From Polytrichum commune (taxonomy: Eukaryota > Streptophyta > Polytrichopsida > Polytrichales > Polytrichaceae), in NCBI GenBank assembly GCA_950295325.1, contig OX485803.1, positions 60,219,554 through 60,283,553 on the forward strand: DNA of 64,000 bases, in the 5' to 3' direction. Both the position numbers and the translations under genes were made by a program. Shown here in pieces: positions 23,270 through 36,000 of this stretch (positions are counted from its first letter, which is position 1; every line of letters starts with the position of its first letter). The notes under the pieces are model-generated. The model was not told where the DNA came from, made no database searches, and saw only the letters and a program-made list of their open reading frames with translations.

Positions 23270-24250
23270 ATATGAACGGCTAGAATCAACACCCGCACTC
23301 GGCTCAAATAATCCATCTGGTAGCAAGAACTCCATACTATCCATGCCTCTTCCGAACACAAGACAAGTCCATCAACAATATCGAAGGGACTTTCTAGACC
23401 CGAAGTGATGAAGATTAGTAGATGTCTTCTAATCAATGACACACCCCCTTGTTGGTTGAAAGGGGAGGCGCCACACACGTTCGGAAATGGCGGTTTCGAA
23501 ACGGAGTTTGGCAAGCCAAGGTAGAAAATTTCCGGCTTTGACATGTGCCTGACTTCATGGAGCTTGGTTTCACGTTGGTCTCTCTTTCTAGGAGTAGAAA
23601 CGTTTATTTTCAACTCCGGTCCAAGATGGCGATTTTGCAAAGGCTAAACTCTTCATTTTACGATCCGAGTTGAACACATACAATTTTCATCCCAAAAAGA
23701 AAGGACCAACCTTGAAACCAAACTCCTTGACATTAGGCACGTGAATCATATGGCGGGACACCAATGTTCCATAACACACCGGTTAAACCCTAAAGCCCGT
23801 GTCGATGTCAAAAATGATCAGTTAAAGACGATCAAAGTAGCATTGTGATTATCTCGACACCTTGTACACGCTCTGATGGTTCGAAGCTGGTGGTATTTAT
23901 TTTCAATCACTTACAACCACCAAACCGATCGTTAAGGAGACTCCGATGTATTTCAGACACCGCTCCCCCGCCACAAGGTTCACACGTCGATCCTCTTACT
24001 TTGGCTCACCAAACTCCGTTTCTAGACCCGCGTTTCCGCACGTGTGTGGCCTCCCTCCACGTCACGTGAGAGGGAAAAGAAACCAACTCGAACCCAACTC
24101 GGGTAGCCAAGTTTTTTACCAATGGCCACGAGACCTTACACACACACACGAGGCCCAAATAATCCATGTGCCATCATCGAGGAAGTCCGTACCCCATCCA
24201 CGGCTTTCCAAACGTTCGAGTTCCTCGACAGTACCCAACTTTCTAGATGT
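23270..24250. repeat. Diverged inverted repeat pair
   Basis: The reverse complement of about 23445-23600 (TTGGC.CACCAAACTCCGTTTC, then CGTGTGTGGC) matches the plus strand at about 23995-24060. Further diverged matches occur near 23290-23350 and 24150-24210, but the orientation of these outer matches varies. An open frame of 176 aa on the minus strand at 23110-23640 lies in this repeat and resembles no protein. Confidence 0.45.
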
Positions 24251-24442
24251 AAGTTAAAGAATGATGACCCCCCCCCCCTTCCCCTTTCCCACAACAACAA
24301 CAACTGAAATGTGCCCTTTTAACAAGTATGTATATACTCCTCGTACATTATATATATACATATATTCAAGGTTCACCTGTGAACATTCCTCCTTCTACCA
24401 TAACATAGTGGAAGGGGCTCCGTGAGCAGACCTGTGCCGGTG

Positions 24443-24795
24443 GGATAACATTACCCAACCCAATACTCTTAACTCCGGCGCGGAGTTCGATGCGGCTCCG
24501 ATGCGGCTCCGGGAGGGTTCGGATGCCAGCTCCGGTGGGTTCGGGTGGGTTGGGGCAAAAATTGCCCCTTATTTTTTTGATTGGGTGGGGCCTTACTTGA
24601 TCTCATAAGGGGCCTCCTAGAGTAATTTGGGGCCGTAGAACCCAAATTTAGCAAAAAAACCCAAAAAAAGTCATCAAGGGGCCAAAACGGGGAGGGCTAG
24701 AAAAATGGACCCACCAGAGCTGGCATCCGAACCTCCCCGGAGCCGCATCGAACTCCGCACCGGAGTTAAGAGTATTGGGTTGGGTAATGTTAGGG
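24443..24795. mobile_element. MULE-type MITE with 9-bp target site duplication
   Basis: GTGCCGGTG stands at 24434-24442 and again at 24796-24804, directly bordering an element whose ends are inverted repeats of about 85 bp (TAACATTACCCAACCCAATA..., then TTAACTCCGG and GGCTCCG). A 9-bp duplication with long terminal inverted repeats is the hallmark of Mutator-like elements. The 353-bp element has no transposase, so it is non-autonomous. Arms match at roughly nine bases in ten by eye. Confidence 0.85.
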
Positions 24796-24805
24796 GTGCC
24801 GGTGA

Positions 24806-25540
24806 TGGGGGAGATTGTTTGGGCGTAACCGGTTGACATCCTAGTGTTTGGAACTCCAACCGGTTACATGTTGTGATCGTTTGGTTTTCCCTTTAATAAA
24901 TTGGGGTATATGCTTCTATAGATTCCTCTAGAATTAATGATGGGTGGATTTTCCTGTGGTCTTGAACTTCAACCGGTGGTTATTTCTCAAACTCAACCGG
25001 TTCATTTGTAACTAACCGCCGGTTCTCCCTGATCATAGGACCTTTGTTGTGTTGTGTAGCGGGTGTGGTGCGAGTGGAAAGGCCACCACACACTTCACGT
25101 CATTGCACAACATTAATGCTCAAAGCCTTTCCCTCACTGACACACAAAAAGCTTGTAAAAAGCACCAGATCCGACCAAGGGGGGAGAGCCAACCGCTACT
25201 TGCAGATGAACCGGTTCAGTCGCAGGAATCGCCGGTCGGAGTTCACGACTTCGGGAAAATCACCCATCATTTTAGAGGAATTTGTGGAATATACCTCGAA
25301 TGATTTTAATAAAGCTTGCAAAAAACACCACATCCGACCACCGGGGGAGAGCCGGCCGCTAGTTGCAGGTGAACCGGTTCAGTTGCAGAAATGACTGGTC
25401 GAAGTTCACGACTTCAGGAAAATTACCTATCGTTTAGAGGAATTTATGGAATATACCTCGAATAATAAACAAGAACCAAAAGATCACAACATGTAACCGG
25501 TTGGACTTGGAAACACTAGGATCTCGACCAATTATGCCCA
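24806..25540. repeat. Inverted repeat with a tandemly duplicated 163-bp arm
   Basis: The right arm holds two tandem copies beginning at GCTTG 25151 and 25314 (period 163), each with ATCCGACCA..GGGGGAGAGCC and TTTAGAGGAATTT.TGGAATAT. Its reverse complement matches 24806-25045 (CCTAGTGTTT..AA.TCCAACCG, ATTCCTCTA). A further copy lies at 60590-60790. The recurring GAACCGGTTCA/AACCGGTT palindromes are striking. No coding frame is supported. Confidence 0.7.
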
Positions 25541-25542
25541 GA

Positions 25543-25597
<55 letters not shown>
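25543..25597. repeat. Compound (GT)n(GA)n microsatellite
   Basis: A GT run followed directly by a long GA run. Confidence 0.97.
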
Positions 25598-25599
<2 letters not shown>

Positions 25600-27227
25600 G
25601 GTTTGGATGAATGATTGGTCATGAGGCCATGACCAGTTGCTCATTCAAGTGCATGGCACTACCGACCACTCTCCTGTGTTTTCTATCCATGCAAATAATA
25701 TTTTTATCCATACCATGTGATTCTATATCCATACCATGTGATTCTACATCCATGAGTAGATTGGTCCTAAAGTCACAACCAGTTGCTCATCCAAGTGCAT
25801 GGCACCTCCAACCACTCTCTTGTGATTTTTATCCATGCAAATAATATTTGGAAACGCTAGGATCTCGACCAATTATGCAGAGAGAGAGAGAGAGAGATGG
25901 TTTGGATGAATGATTGGTTATGAAGTCATGACCAGTTGCTCATTCAAGTGCATGGCACTTCCAACCACTCTCTTGTGTTTTCTATTCATGCAAATAATAT
26001 TTCATCCGTATCATGTGATTTTTACATCCATGAGTAGACCAGTCATATGATTGATAACCAACTCCATGAGAAATAGATGGTTGGCCGCTTCTGAGGCTCG
26101 CCATTCACTCTCCTCTCAATGGTTATTTAGTCCATAATGGTTGCAATTAGAAGACAAAGGTGAATAGAGAGGCAAGATATAGCTATACATCATAAACATC
26201 TGTAAAGTGTAGCTATGAGGTATAACTTGTTAGGGACGTTTGTGTGATGAAAAGTGGTGGAGAAGACCACATCCTTAAACTCTCCCCGGTTTCCTGTGAT
26301 ACTTCCGTGAGTGGACCGAGTATTAGTGACCCGGCACCCAATCACGTGCCTTTGTGTTTCAAAGTGTGCATGTGTTAACCTTTTAGAGTTAAAAGCCTAC
26401 AAGGACCTTTGAAAGGGTAACGCATTTTCTAAGATGCATCGCACAATAGCACTATCAAGAAATTCTGGAGGACTACTAAAAAAGAGAAGTTATGAAGCAC
26501 CGTTAAAGAAATGCAACCATACGGTTAAATGAAACAAAATAAAGATGTCTTCCTATTTTATTAAGAAGTTAATTAGTGTGAGAATTTAGCATAATCACGA
26601 AGCCCATTGTTTTGTATGAGACGCTCGAGGTGATTGATTCAAATCACATAATTGTGGATCGGTGGAAAGTTATGAGCATTGTGTGATCTTCAAGTGATCA
26701 ATGTGTTGACATGTCTCTTGAGATGTGAGCACTTCATGAGAAATACATGGCAAATTTGCATGCAATTTGTAGGGTCAAGTGTTTGGAGATGAATGGCGAA
26801 TTCAATAACTACATTTGGAGGGGGGATGGCTAGTTGTCCTTGTTGGCGTTAATGGATTAAGGTACTTGGGTATGATGTGATTGCCTTTCTTAATTGAACG
26901 CATGTATTTGAGTGGTATATGACAATGTTCGTTATTAAGAATAAATGTCAAATAGACACGTGTTACGATGAGAGTGGACTAATTATATATGCTCATGATA
27001 TAGACACCGTTCTACAATCAAATAGTGAACACGTTGGTGTAGTCATTTAAGAATTTGGAAAATCTTCATTTCATATTTTTTGTACAACTTTTTCATATCT
27101 ACTCCAGTTCTTGAAAGGACAATCTTCATGATTCACAATTACTAACAAACGAACGAGACAATTCTCGAGCCAATTCAACGGCCAACGATGTATGTGGAGT
27201 TGGAAGTGCCCACGACAAGGTACGTGG
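25598..27227. repeat. Intergenic, beginning with a three-copy local repeat
   Basis: The phrase CCAGTTGCTCATYCAAGTGC, followed by CCATGCAAATAATATTT, occurs near 25631, 25780 and 25931, giving three diverged tandem copies over 25604-26045, broken by GA microsatellites. Beyond 26045 I see no repeat with definable ends and no gene. Confidence 0.65.
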
Positions 27228-27760
27228 GTGTTGTTTGGTTACTTTTCTCAATCGGACACCTACATTCGATTGGTTGTGGTTAGATCAAGATCAAGGAACA
27301 AACACCATAAAGAGACATGACACTTAAAAAAAGATTGACCCTACGTCTTTAGATTTTTAACAACTATTCCACACTCAATCAAGAGGAAATGTGTATTGAA
27401 CTAAAGAATCAACAAACATGCACTTTCAATAAAGATAGATAGAAACTCCGGTCCCTTTTTAGCAAGGGGCCGGCGTGAATAAAGTGTCCGTTCATAATGC
27501 CAATGACCCGATGCCCACTGGACAAGGGGGGCATTGGGACAATACTACTCTCCCCTTTCGAGGATGGACACTATAGTGACACACTATACTAGTTCCTAGC
27601 TAGCCACTTTCAATAACAATAACTTAACAAGACAAAGTCCAATTTTCAATCTGTTTTTTGTTGTTGTTGATGCTTCATCGTACATTTGCTAGTGCAACAC
27701 GAGAGACTTTGTGTGATTTCTAGTCGGTAGAAGTGGGGAAACATGAATAACACGAGAAAC
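27228..27760. repeat. Second copy of the dispersed repeat seen at 3345-3660
   Basis: The same ordered phrases occur as at 3345-3660, with an extra insertion of about 150 bp around 27450-27600 (GGTCCCTTTTAGCAAGGGGCCGG in overlapping parts), which may be a separate small element. Confidence 0.5.
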
Positions 27761-30700
27761 AAACCGGGGAACATATTCCCAATCCCTACGGGGGCTTTGA
27801 CCCGGACACGGAAACGGTAGTAGGTAAGCTATATAGTGCATGGTACTTGGGCTAGGAAACGGGAACTTAAATTTATTCCCCTACCGTTGTGCATGTGTGT
27901 GGCAATCTTTGGCATGCACATGTTACGTGAGCTTGCACGCAACACGAGACCCGTCTCAAGGGAGGTGTTAGTGAAAATCGAACAAACTCGTGAACGATAT
28001 TATTTTGTGTGAGAGAGAGAGAGAGACGGGTCAAGATCGGTGTTGTGCAAACAACGAGGGAATGCAATCCACCACCTCAAGCTTCGAGCCGGCGGCAATT
28101 CCTTATGAAGCATAGGCTTCTAGCGTTTTGACTTTGTCTCCCCCCCCACCCCAAGTTTAGGTATTAGGGTTGGGTCCGATGTTGGACCGGTATATAAGTC
28201 TCCGGAAGTAGATTATGAGTACAAGTATACAATCTCTCGTGTTGATATGAACAAATTATGTAAAATTTGAGTATTTGTTAGTTTTTAAAAAACATGTCTC
28301 AAGATATTGCAGTACTCCTTTGGTAAGATGACTTTACATAAGTGCAAACTCAAATTCATGAAGGTTTCAAGCAAGTTCGTGAGCCTTCCAATCAATGTTA
28401 TTAGAGTGTTCTACCAATTTTTGGAATCTTCTGAATGATTTTTCTCAACCCGACTTGACATGTGGCACACCTCAATTTCATGATATTGGGCCTTAACCTG
28501 ACAACTTCATAATTTTTCCAAACCAATTTCATAAATCTTTTCACACTTTGTGCTTTTCGTATTCTCAACTTCTTGCCTCTTCGTTTTGCATTCTTTGGCC
28601 TTCTCATTGTTCATTGGTGCCTTGTTTGTTATGTGTTTACGTGGAGGTCTCTAGCCTTGACGTTGATTTTTCTTTGGTCTTTCATTAAAGTACCTCGAAG
28701 CCAGAAGCAAGCAGTGCCAGTTCATGTTTTTTATTACTCTACATTGAAGCAAGCAACGTAAACCCAATGTAGTTGGAGCACGCAATCTCATAAATTTGAG
28801 AGTGTAGTGTGGTTTCGTCTAACGCCATCGCCCTAGGGCGTGGCCTAGGATGTTCTACAAACATACACTCTATTCAATCCGGCCTCCTCCAGAGACCGGA
28901 GTTCTTTTTCTTTTGTAGTGTGGTTGTGGGTTTGATCATGGGAAGAGTGTTGGTTGCGTGAGCAAAGCGCAAAACGTTAGAGGCTGGAAAAGAGAGGTCA
29001 ATTGAAATTTGGGTAGAGCTGGTCATGGGGGTCAACTAAGAGAATCATGTACATGATGTACCGTTCATTATGCAATGAAGTTATATAATTTACGAGATTG
29101 ATTTTGTGAAGTTGTGAATATGGGTACCACACCATGAAATTGTTCACAACACGTAGTGAAATTGATTGTCTACATAATGAACTTGGTTCATGATTCCAAT
29201 GAAATCGGTAGAACCTATTGCTAAATCATATTGTAAGATCGTGAAAACGAGTTTGCACTTCTATGAATGCATCTTACCAAAGGAGGATTAGAAGTTACTT
29301 TTTTGGGTGAAAGACTCTTGAAAAAGCAAAAACTTCATGTGAAGCGTATTTATTTGGTGCCCTTCAATTTGAAAATGCATATGCGGGCTTCAACTTTGAA
29401 CACTGATGTCATCTCCCATATCATTATTAAACAACGTGCATTCATTCATGTGAGCATGTGAATCTACACTAGATCAGGGCATCCCATGGTCATATTCTTA
29501 GGGCCACATGAACTAACGCACATTGCTTGATATCTACTGAATTTTTTTGGTCAACGGAGGCCTGTCAAATTGTTGAACATTTCACCATTCAAACTTGAAT
29601 ATGATCATTCTTCCGTCGTTTTTGGTCAATGTTGATATTGGAAACATAGGGTTCAGGCAAGCTACTAAGAGTCATAGTATTCGATTTCACTCTAGACTGA
29701 CGGTTATATTGTTGGACCTAACTTAAATAGACTTATCCTCCAAGTGTGCGAATCCTTTCATACAATTCTACTAATTAACTCTTAAGGACCGCGGTTATGT
29801 AAATGTGACTTATATTCAAGTTCCACTTAAACCCTAGACCTGATTATAACTCAACTTACATATGCATGCTCCGATTGAAACAATGCATGTGATTAATGAA
29901 GTGATTTAAGATACAATCACTTTGGATGCTTTAAGTTGAAACATCAACAAGTAAGTAATTTCAACATATGAATCTCAGGCAATTGTCATGTGGTCGCGAA
30001 AAAAAGATGCAAAGACATCAATGTGGTTGATTTATATATTGCCTAGTGACGTATGACAATTTTCTAGTGATGAAGGGTATTAGTCCAAGACATGTATGTT
30101 TACAGTGAAGCTTAGAACCCTTCATGTGACACCTTGAGGCCCATAATGGGCCTCAAGGACCTTTGAGCGTTAAAGACTAGGGGGTGCTCACATGGCTATT
30201 TGATAGGGGAAAATAAATGAATATTCATTATGATTATAAAAAATACCTTATTTAGTGTGGCATGTAATGTTCATAATCGACACACACTAATCGTCTTGCA
30301 ATCAATACGTGGCAGCTCGACATGTTGTCGGATGACAGTTGGTGTTGTACGTGACAATTCACAAAACCCAGTCTAGTTAACATGGCACGTAAACTATAAT
30401 GCCATGCTAACACACATGTTTAGTGCAACTCATTAGCCCATTACTGTCCTAGGATCTATCCCATGGAAACTTCAAAATTTAATACCACCTCCAATGATTA
30501 TTGCTTTCCAACCCTTTTGCGACAAGTTGGCAAGCAATCAACATACATTTGCAAGTGCTCCCATTTGCAAAGTTGCAACAATGAACCATCTACCACAACT
30601 TTTTCATGATTGGATTATGCTTGTGTTGACTAACATACAATAGCATTCAATGCTTCAAAAAAGAATTGAAATTCCATTGAAGTGAGAAAATCCAATGGTG

Positions 30701-32139
30701 CCAAAAAACAATGAGGAAGTAAGGGCAACCTCAAAATACGATCATAATTTTTGGGTGACAAATTCGGCATAGACCCTTGATATTTCCGCATATTCATGTT
30801 CACCATGGAAAACAATGTATAAAGGGATTTTACAAGTCTTCATTTGAACTTCTTTATGAGCAAGTTACCTTTACTTGGTAAAATTTGGTTGACAAAATGC
30901 AACTCCAAGTTCTATTGAAAAAATATGGGGACCTTGGTATTCATGAAAATTTTGGAACAATACTTGAAAGACTGCCAACAAATGGGAAGAACTCAATATA
31001 TGTTGTGGGCATGAGCTCATGAGCCAAGGTTCCTTGTTCTAACACTAACAAGGGAGGATGAACCAAAAACATAAATAAATGTAAATAGAAATATCCATTT
31101 TCTCTTAGGAGTCACTTCAAGAAAACACATGTTGCGATGAGATTGGACTATGTGCTAAAATTCTAGGAAAGTGGGTGCAACATAAATTTGTCCATTTAAG
31201 ACGTGCTTGCCTTAAGTCTAATTAGTATTGAGAACGTTTGCTTCTTCCAAATGAGAACTAATGACTATGGGAATCCTCATATGCGGGAATCAAGGAACAA
31301 ATCTCTCATGTAATTTGTCAAGGGCCAATTCCTTGAGCTAATCCTAAACTATTGCCAATTCTTCTATTCAAAGTTGTGTCCAATAGATTTTCCACCCTTG
31401 TTATATGCATTGTTGAATTTTTTACTACATCATGGTCACCATGATCAGTACAAGAGGAACAAGCTCACATTCATGCCACTGTCACAACACCGGTATTTCT
31501 TTTACTTTACTTTTTTTATTTTCTTCTTATGGTTCAAATTTGAAGTGCCACGTGATTTATGATTAAGGATGAGCTATATTCTTAATAGATGGATCATTAT
31601 AGTATAATTAAGAGTGTTTTGCACATCTCATTTATTCATAACCCATAAATATAAGGGTAGATTTTGTAGACCTCGTTGCATGTTAAAGACAAAATGGGCC
31701 ATTAAAGAAGGCATTTATTTTTAAGATCACTTCACAAAGTTATGCAAGGTTTTCCACAAGAGTGTCAAGTGAAGGCTAGTGGACCAAAAAAAAAATGCTC
31801 TTCAACGTTATCACCTTCTACATGTTTGTGAACAATTGATTATAATTGTGTCGCATTACATTTAATACCGGGGTCTTTGAAGCTAACTTCGATGTTAGAG
31901 TATTTGATAAATGTAATGAGACAACATGAGACTTGGGTCATTCTACCAACTTTGAATTTAATCACATCTTTATTCCAAACTTCAACTTCACCTAAACACA
32001 TTGTCATTGAGCTTCTCCACAAGGATTTTTTTAATCTTTTTTCAGTCTCACTTGAGTGGGTTTCACAAGCTCTTGTACTAGCTAACATATGAGAATGGGT
32101 GTCACTGGGGTTGCAAATATGGGGACGAGTAGGATGTCC
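27761..32139. other. Intergenic, no gene supported
   Basis: Only short, chance-like open frames occur. A TATA-like GTATATAAGTC near 28191 and a polyC tract near 28141 are noted without a gene to go with them. Confidence 0.5.
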
Positions 32140-32143
32140 ACCA
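32140..32143. repeat. Target site duplication ACCA, left copy
   Basis: ACCA immediately precedes the TG that opens the left LTR, and ACCA follows the closing CA of the right LTR at 42023-42026. Four bases can match by chance; the coincidence with TG/CA ends makes it credible. Confidence 0.55.
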
Positions 32144-32654
32144 TGTCGTGTAAACTAAGATCGTTAAACACAACAGATCGAGTGTCGGCGTCAACATCAA
32201 TTAGCAAAATAAAATAGCAAACATGAGGGTTTCTCTCTCCAAGCTTAAGAAACTAAAATGTCTCCTTACAAAGCTTAAGAAACTCTAAAATTCACACACA
32301 AGAGTCAAGCTATCTCTCACTCCACGAAGGGAGAATCCAAGAGTGCAAGTGGTGGAGAAAGAATGCAAAGGCTTTACTCATAATCTACTACACCATAGCC
32401 ATGAGAAAGCAACAACAAGCTCTCTCTCTCTCAAAACACACTCACAAGACTTGATTTGACAACAATGGCAAGTCAAGAGGCCTTCCTCTCCATACAACCC
32501 CAATCCTATGTGGAGTTCATCCATGGAGGGGATGAACAACTAACTAGGACTCCCAATGGAGTCCGTTACTCATCCTAATACACATGGACTCCTAGTGGAG
32601 TCCATTTACTCCTAAATTGACGTGACTTAGCCCCCGATATCACCTCACGTAACA
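32144..32654 (-). repeat. 3' LTR, 511 bp, with an extra 79-bp end
   Basis: The 431-bp core (32224-32654) is shared with the 5' LTR. A further 79 bp (32144-32222) extends it to a TG...CA-bounded 511 bp next to the ACCA flank. In element orientation it starts TGTTACGTGAGG and ends ACACGACA. The extra 79 bp is absent from the 5' LTR but repeated just inside this LTR. Confidence 0.85.
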
Positions 32655-32656
32655 GC

Positions 32657-32735
32657 TGTCGTGTAAACTAAGATCGTTAAACACAACAGATCGAGTGTCG
32701 GCGTCAACATCAATTAGCAAAATAAAATAGCAAAC
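32657..32735 (-). repeat. Internal copy of the 79-bp LTR-end block
   Basis: It is identical by eye to 32144-32222 (TGTCGTGTAAACTAAGATCG...TAGCAAAC) and is separated from the LTR by two bases (GC). A purine stretch (GAAGAGG in element sense, near 32750) lies just beyond it and could be the polypurine tract. Confidence 0.9.
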
Positions 32736-33088
32736 TAAAATGCTAAACAACCACCTCTTCAAGTGCCCCCACTAGCAGATAAGGAGCCCCTCCAATCGGC
32801 TAGGAACAAACACACTCATCGGTAGAGTTGTTGAACATGATGAAGTTGTTGCTACATCTATACATATTCAATTGGGTAGTGGTAATCTAGGGAATTAAAC
32901 TCATGATTGAGAAAGTAATCCAAGAACTATAGGCTGGGTGCAATTTGAGCCCCATCCTTAATCGCCTTCAACAATTTATGTTGAATTCTTGGATAACTCT
33001 TTCAATGTGATTTTCAATCCCATAAAATTTCCAACCAACTAAATAACAACTTCACCACTAAAACATGTGGTAAACATCCACAAAATCC

Positions 33089-36000
33089 TCAATCATGACC
33101 ATTAACGGCCACGGAATGAGAGGCTTTCCGACAACGAGGACAAACCCAATTGCCAGAAGGAAGAGTCAAAAGGGGAGGTGTCAAACATGCCATGTGCCAT
33201 CCACGTTGACATTGGTCGCACAATAACATTGTTGCAGCTCCTGTCTTCTCTCCACAAACATAACAAGGCAGACCCTGTGGTACAACCGCCAACTCGGGAT
33301 GCACAGAGCCGTCGATGGGAAGGTGACATGGAGCACAATTCTTTGAATGCTTACGACATTCCCGTCCATCCTTGCCTTCAAGCAATAATATACCACTTGG
33401 CAAGACATCTTTTACCCGCAAAATCGTGCGCCCAACCTTGACATCCAATGTCGTAGGCGCCTCCCGTTGCAAGTAAACATAATCCCCCTTGGAAAATCTA
33501 CGAACCTGAGGTCGATAAGCTCCACTGCGGATCCGAGCATACCGTAATGTATCACGATGTTGAGCAATATTTAAGTTCTCCATAGCCATAGGCATGGCCT
33601 TTTGGAAGAACGCTGCTCGGTCATGAAGACATTGAGCCCAAACATCTGGATCATCCAAGTTTACCACGGGAGCCAATTTCTCTCGCACCGAGCTAGGTAA
33701 AATTGGTTCCCGTCCATACAAGAGTTGGTAAGGACTATAGGATGCCAAAGATGCTTGCCTGCTGAAACGATAACCCATTGCTATCCATGGTAACATCAAG
33801 TCCCAATCGCGATGGTTGCCATGAAGCAATCCATACTTCCGCAAACCGCGCTTAACTGTCTGAACAACTCGTTCAGCTAAGCCATCTGCCTCAGGGTGAT
33901 CTCTAGAAGTTGTCCGATGATCAATCAAAGCCTTGGTACACAAAGCCTCGAAAGATCCAAGGAATTCTCTCCCTTGATCCGTCAACACCTCTGCAGGTGC
34001 TCCAAACCGTGCCAAAACTCGATCAAGAAATGCCACAGCCGCCAATTCTGAGGAATTTTGGGGAAGAGCCACGAGTTCAATCCACTTACTAAAATGCTCC
34101 ACCATCACAAGCACATACTTGGAACCACGTGGAGTGATAGTAAGCGGTCCGGAAAAATCCAAAGACCAACGATATCCCAAGCCCATAATAGGTAAAGGCT
34201 GAAGTTGAGGTGACAAAGTATTAAAACTTGACCTGACCCGGTCACATACTTCACACCGAGAAACATAAGTGGCAACCTGTTGATACATACCAGTCCACCA
34301 ATATCGGTTGCGCAACATAGAGTGCGTCCTTCGCACTCCAAAATGTCCAAGCTCCTCGTGCACTTGCCGTACCAAAGAAGCTCTTTGATCTGGCCTTGGA
34401 ACGATGCGCCTCGTTCCGTTCGGCCACACACGAAATAACAAGTTGTTTGCCCAACGAAACCTTGTTATCCGGTGACTAACTCTATCTCGCTCCATAGCAG
34501 ATAGTTCAAGAGGAAATATCCCTTGTTGAAGTTTGTACAAGACCGCCTGGTCTTCCCACACATCACTAACAACGAGAGATTTATCAACCTCCTCATCCTG
34601 TTCTTCTACAAGGATCTCAGCAGCCAATCCCGACATCATTGTGAGATATGTGGCAGCATGCCAACCCGGCACTGCCTCACGATCACAATCTCCATGCCAC
34701 CTGGCTCCAGTTAAATCCTCATCTGAAGGACTTGGATTGCGAAACAATCCGTCTGCATCCAAATTGGCAATTCCTGCTCGGTGAACAACTTCAAAATCAT
34801 ATTCCTGAAGTAACAATGCCCACCTAGCAAGTTTCCCGGTGAGCTTATCTGATTCCATAAGCCATTTTAAAGGCTGATGATCAGTCACCAAAGTAAACTT
34901 TTGCCCATACAAATAAGGTCGAAAATGTGCAATGGCCCAAACAGCCGCCAAGGCCTCGCCTTCATAAGAAGAATAATTAGATTCAGCACTATTATTGCTT
35001 CTAGATGCATAAGCCACCACATATTCCTTTCCCTCTTCATATTTCTGTGTCAATACCGCTCCCAATCCCACTGCACTCCAATCCGTGTGCAATTGAAAAG
35101 CTCTAGACACATCCGGGCGTCGAAGCACTGGCGCTGAACCGAGCCTCTGCTTCAATGTATCAAATGCCTGTTGTTGTTCCCGACTCCAAATCCATGGTTG
35201 GTCTTTCCCCGTGAGAATGGTAAGGGGTTTGGCAATCAAACTAAAGTTTTTGACAAACCTCCTATAATAATTTGCCAATCCTAGAAATGCACGAAACCGT
35301 GGTACATCACTAGGTGCGGGAATTTTGTGCAAAGCATCCACCTTCGCCTGTTGCACACCAAGACCGCCAGGAACAATCATGTGGCCTAAATAGGGCAATT
35401 GATCATGGAAAAACTTACATTTTCCATGATGTAAACGGAGTCCCCACCGTTGAAGTCGTTCAAATACCGCTTGCAAATGTCTCACATGATCATGTGGACT
35501 ATTACTAAAGATGATAACATCATCAATGTAACATCTAGCAAACGGCAAACCAGCCAATAATTGGTCCATCACCCGCTGAAATTCAGCTGGTACATTCTTG
35601 AGACCAAATGGCAGAAATTTCCAATGATAAAGTTGATCCTTGCCATCTTTATCAATTCCCCAAAATGCGGTCTTCACCCGATCACCCAACAACAAAGGTA
35701 ATTGGTGATAACCAGACCTCAAATCCAAAGTGCTGAAGATTCTAGAAAATCCTAGTGCATCAAACAACTCCTCCGGCATCGGCATTGGATATCGATCCGA
35801 CTTGGTCTTGCGGTTGACTGGACGATAATCACCACACATCCGTTTTTCCGTCCAGTTGCCAAATATATCCTTCTTTGACGGCATAACCGTGGCACAAGCA
35901 TACTCTCCTTTGGAGAGTTCAATCAATTCCGCTGCCAATAACTCTTGACATCGAGTTTGAACACCCAACCTTTCAGAGGTACTAAGTCTGTATGGCCGTC

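Noticed and set aside
23110-23640. 176-codon minus frame
   Set aside because: It lies in an inverted repeat, resembles no protein, and its frame is not shared by the partner arm.
32655-33088. An extra open frame between pol and the 3' LTR
   Set aside because: No frame of useful length is present; only the 79-bp block copy and a possible polypurine tract are found.
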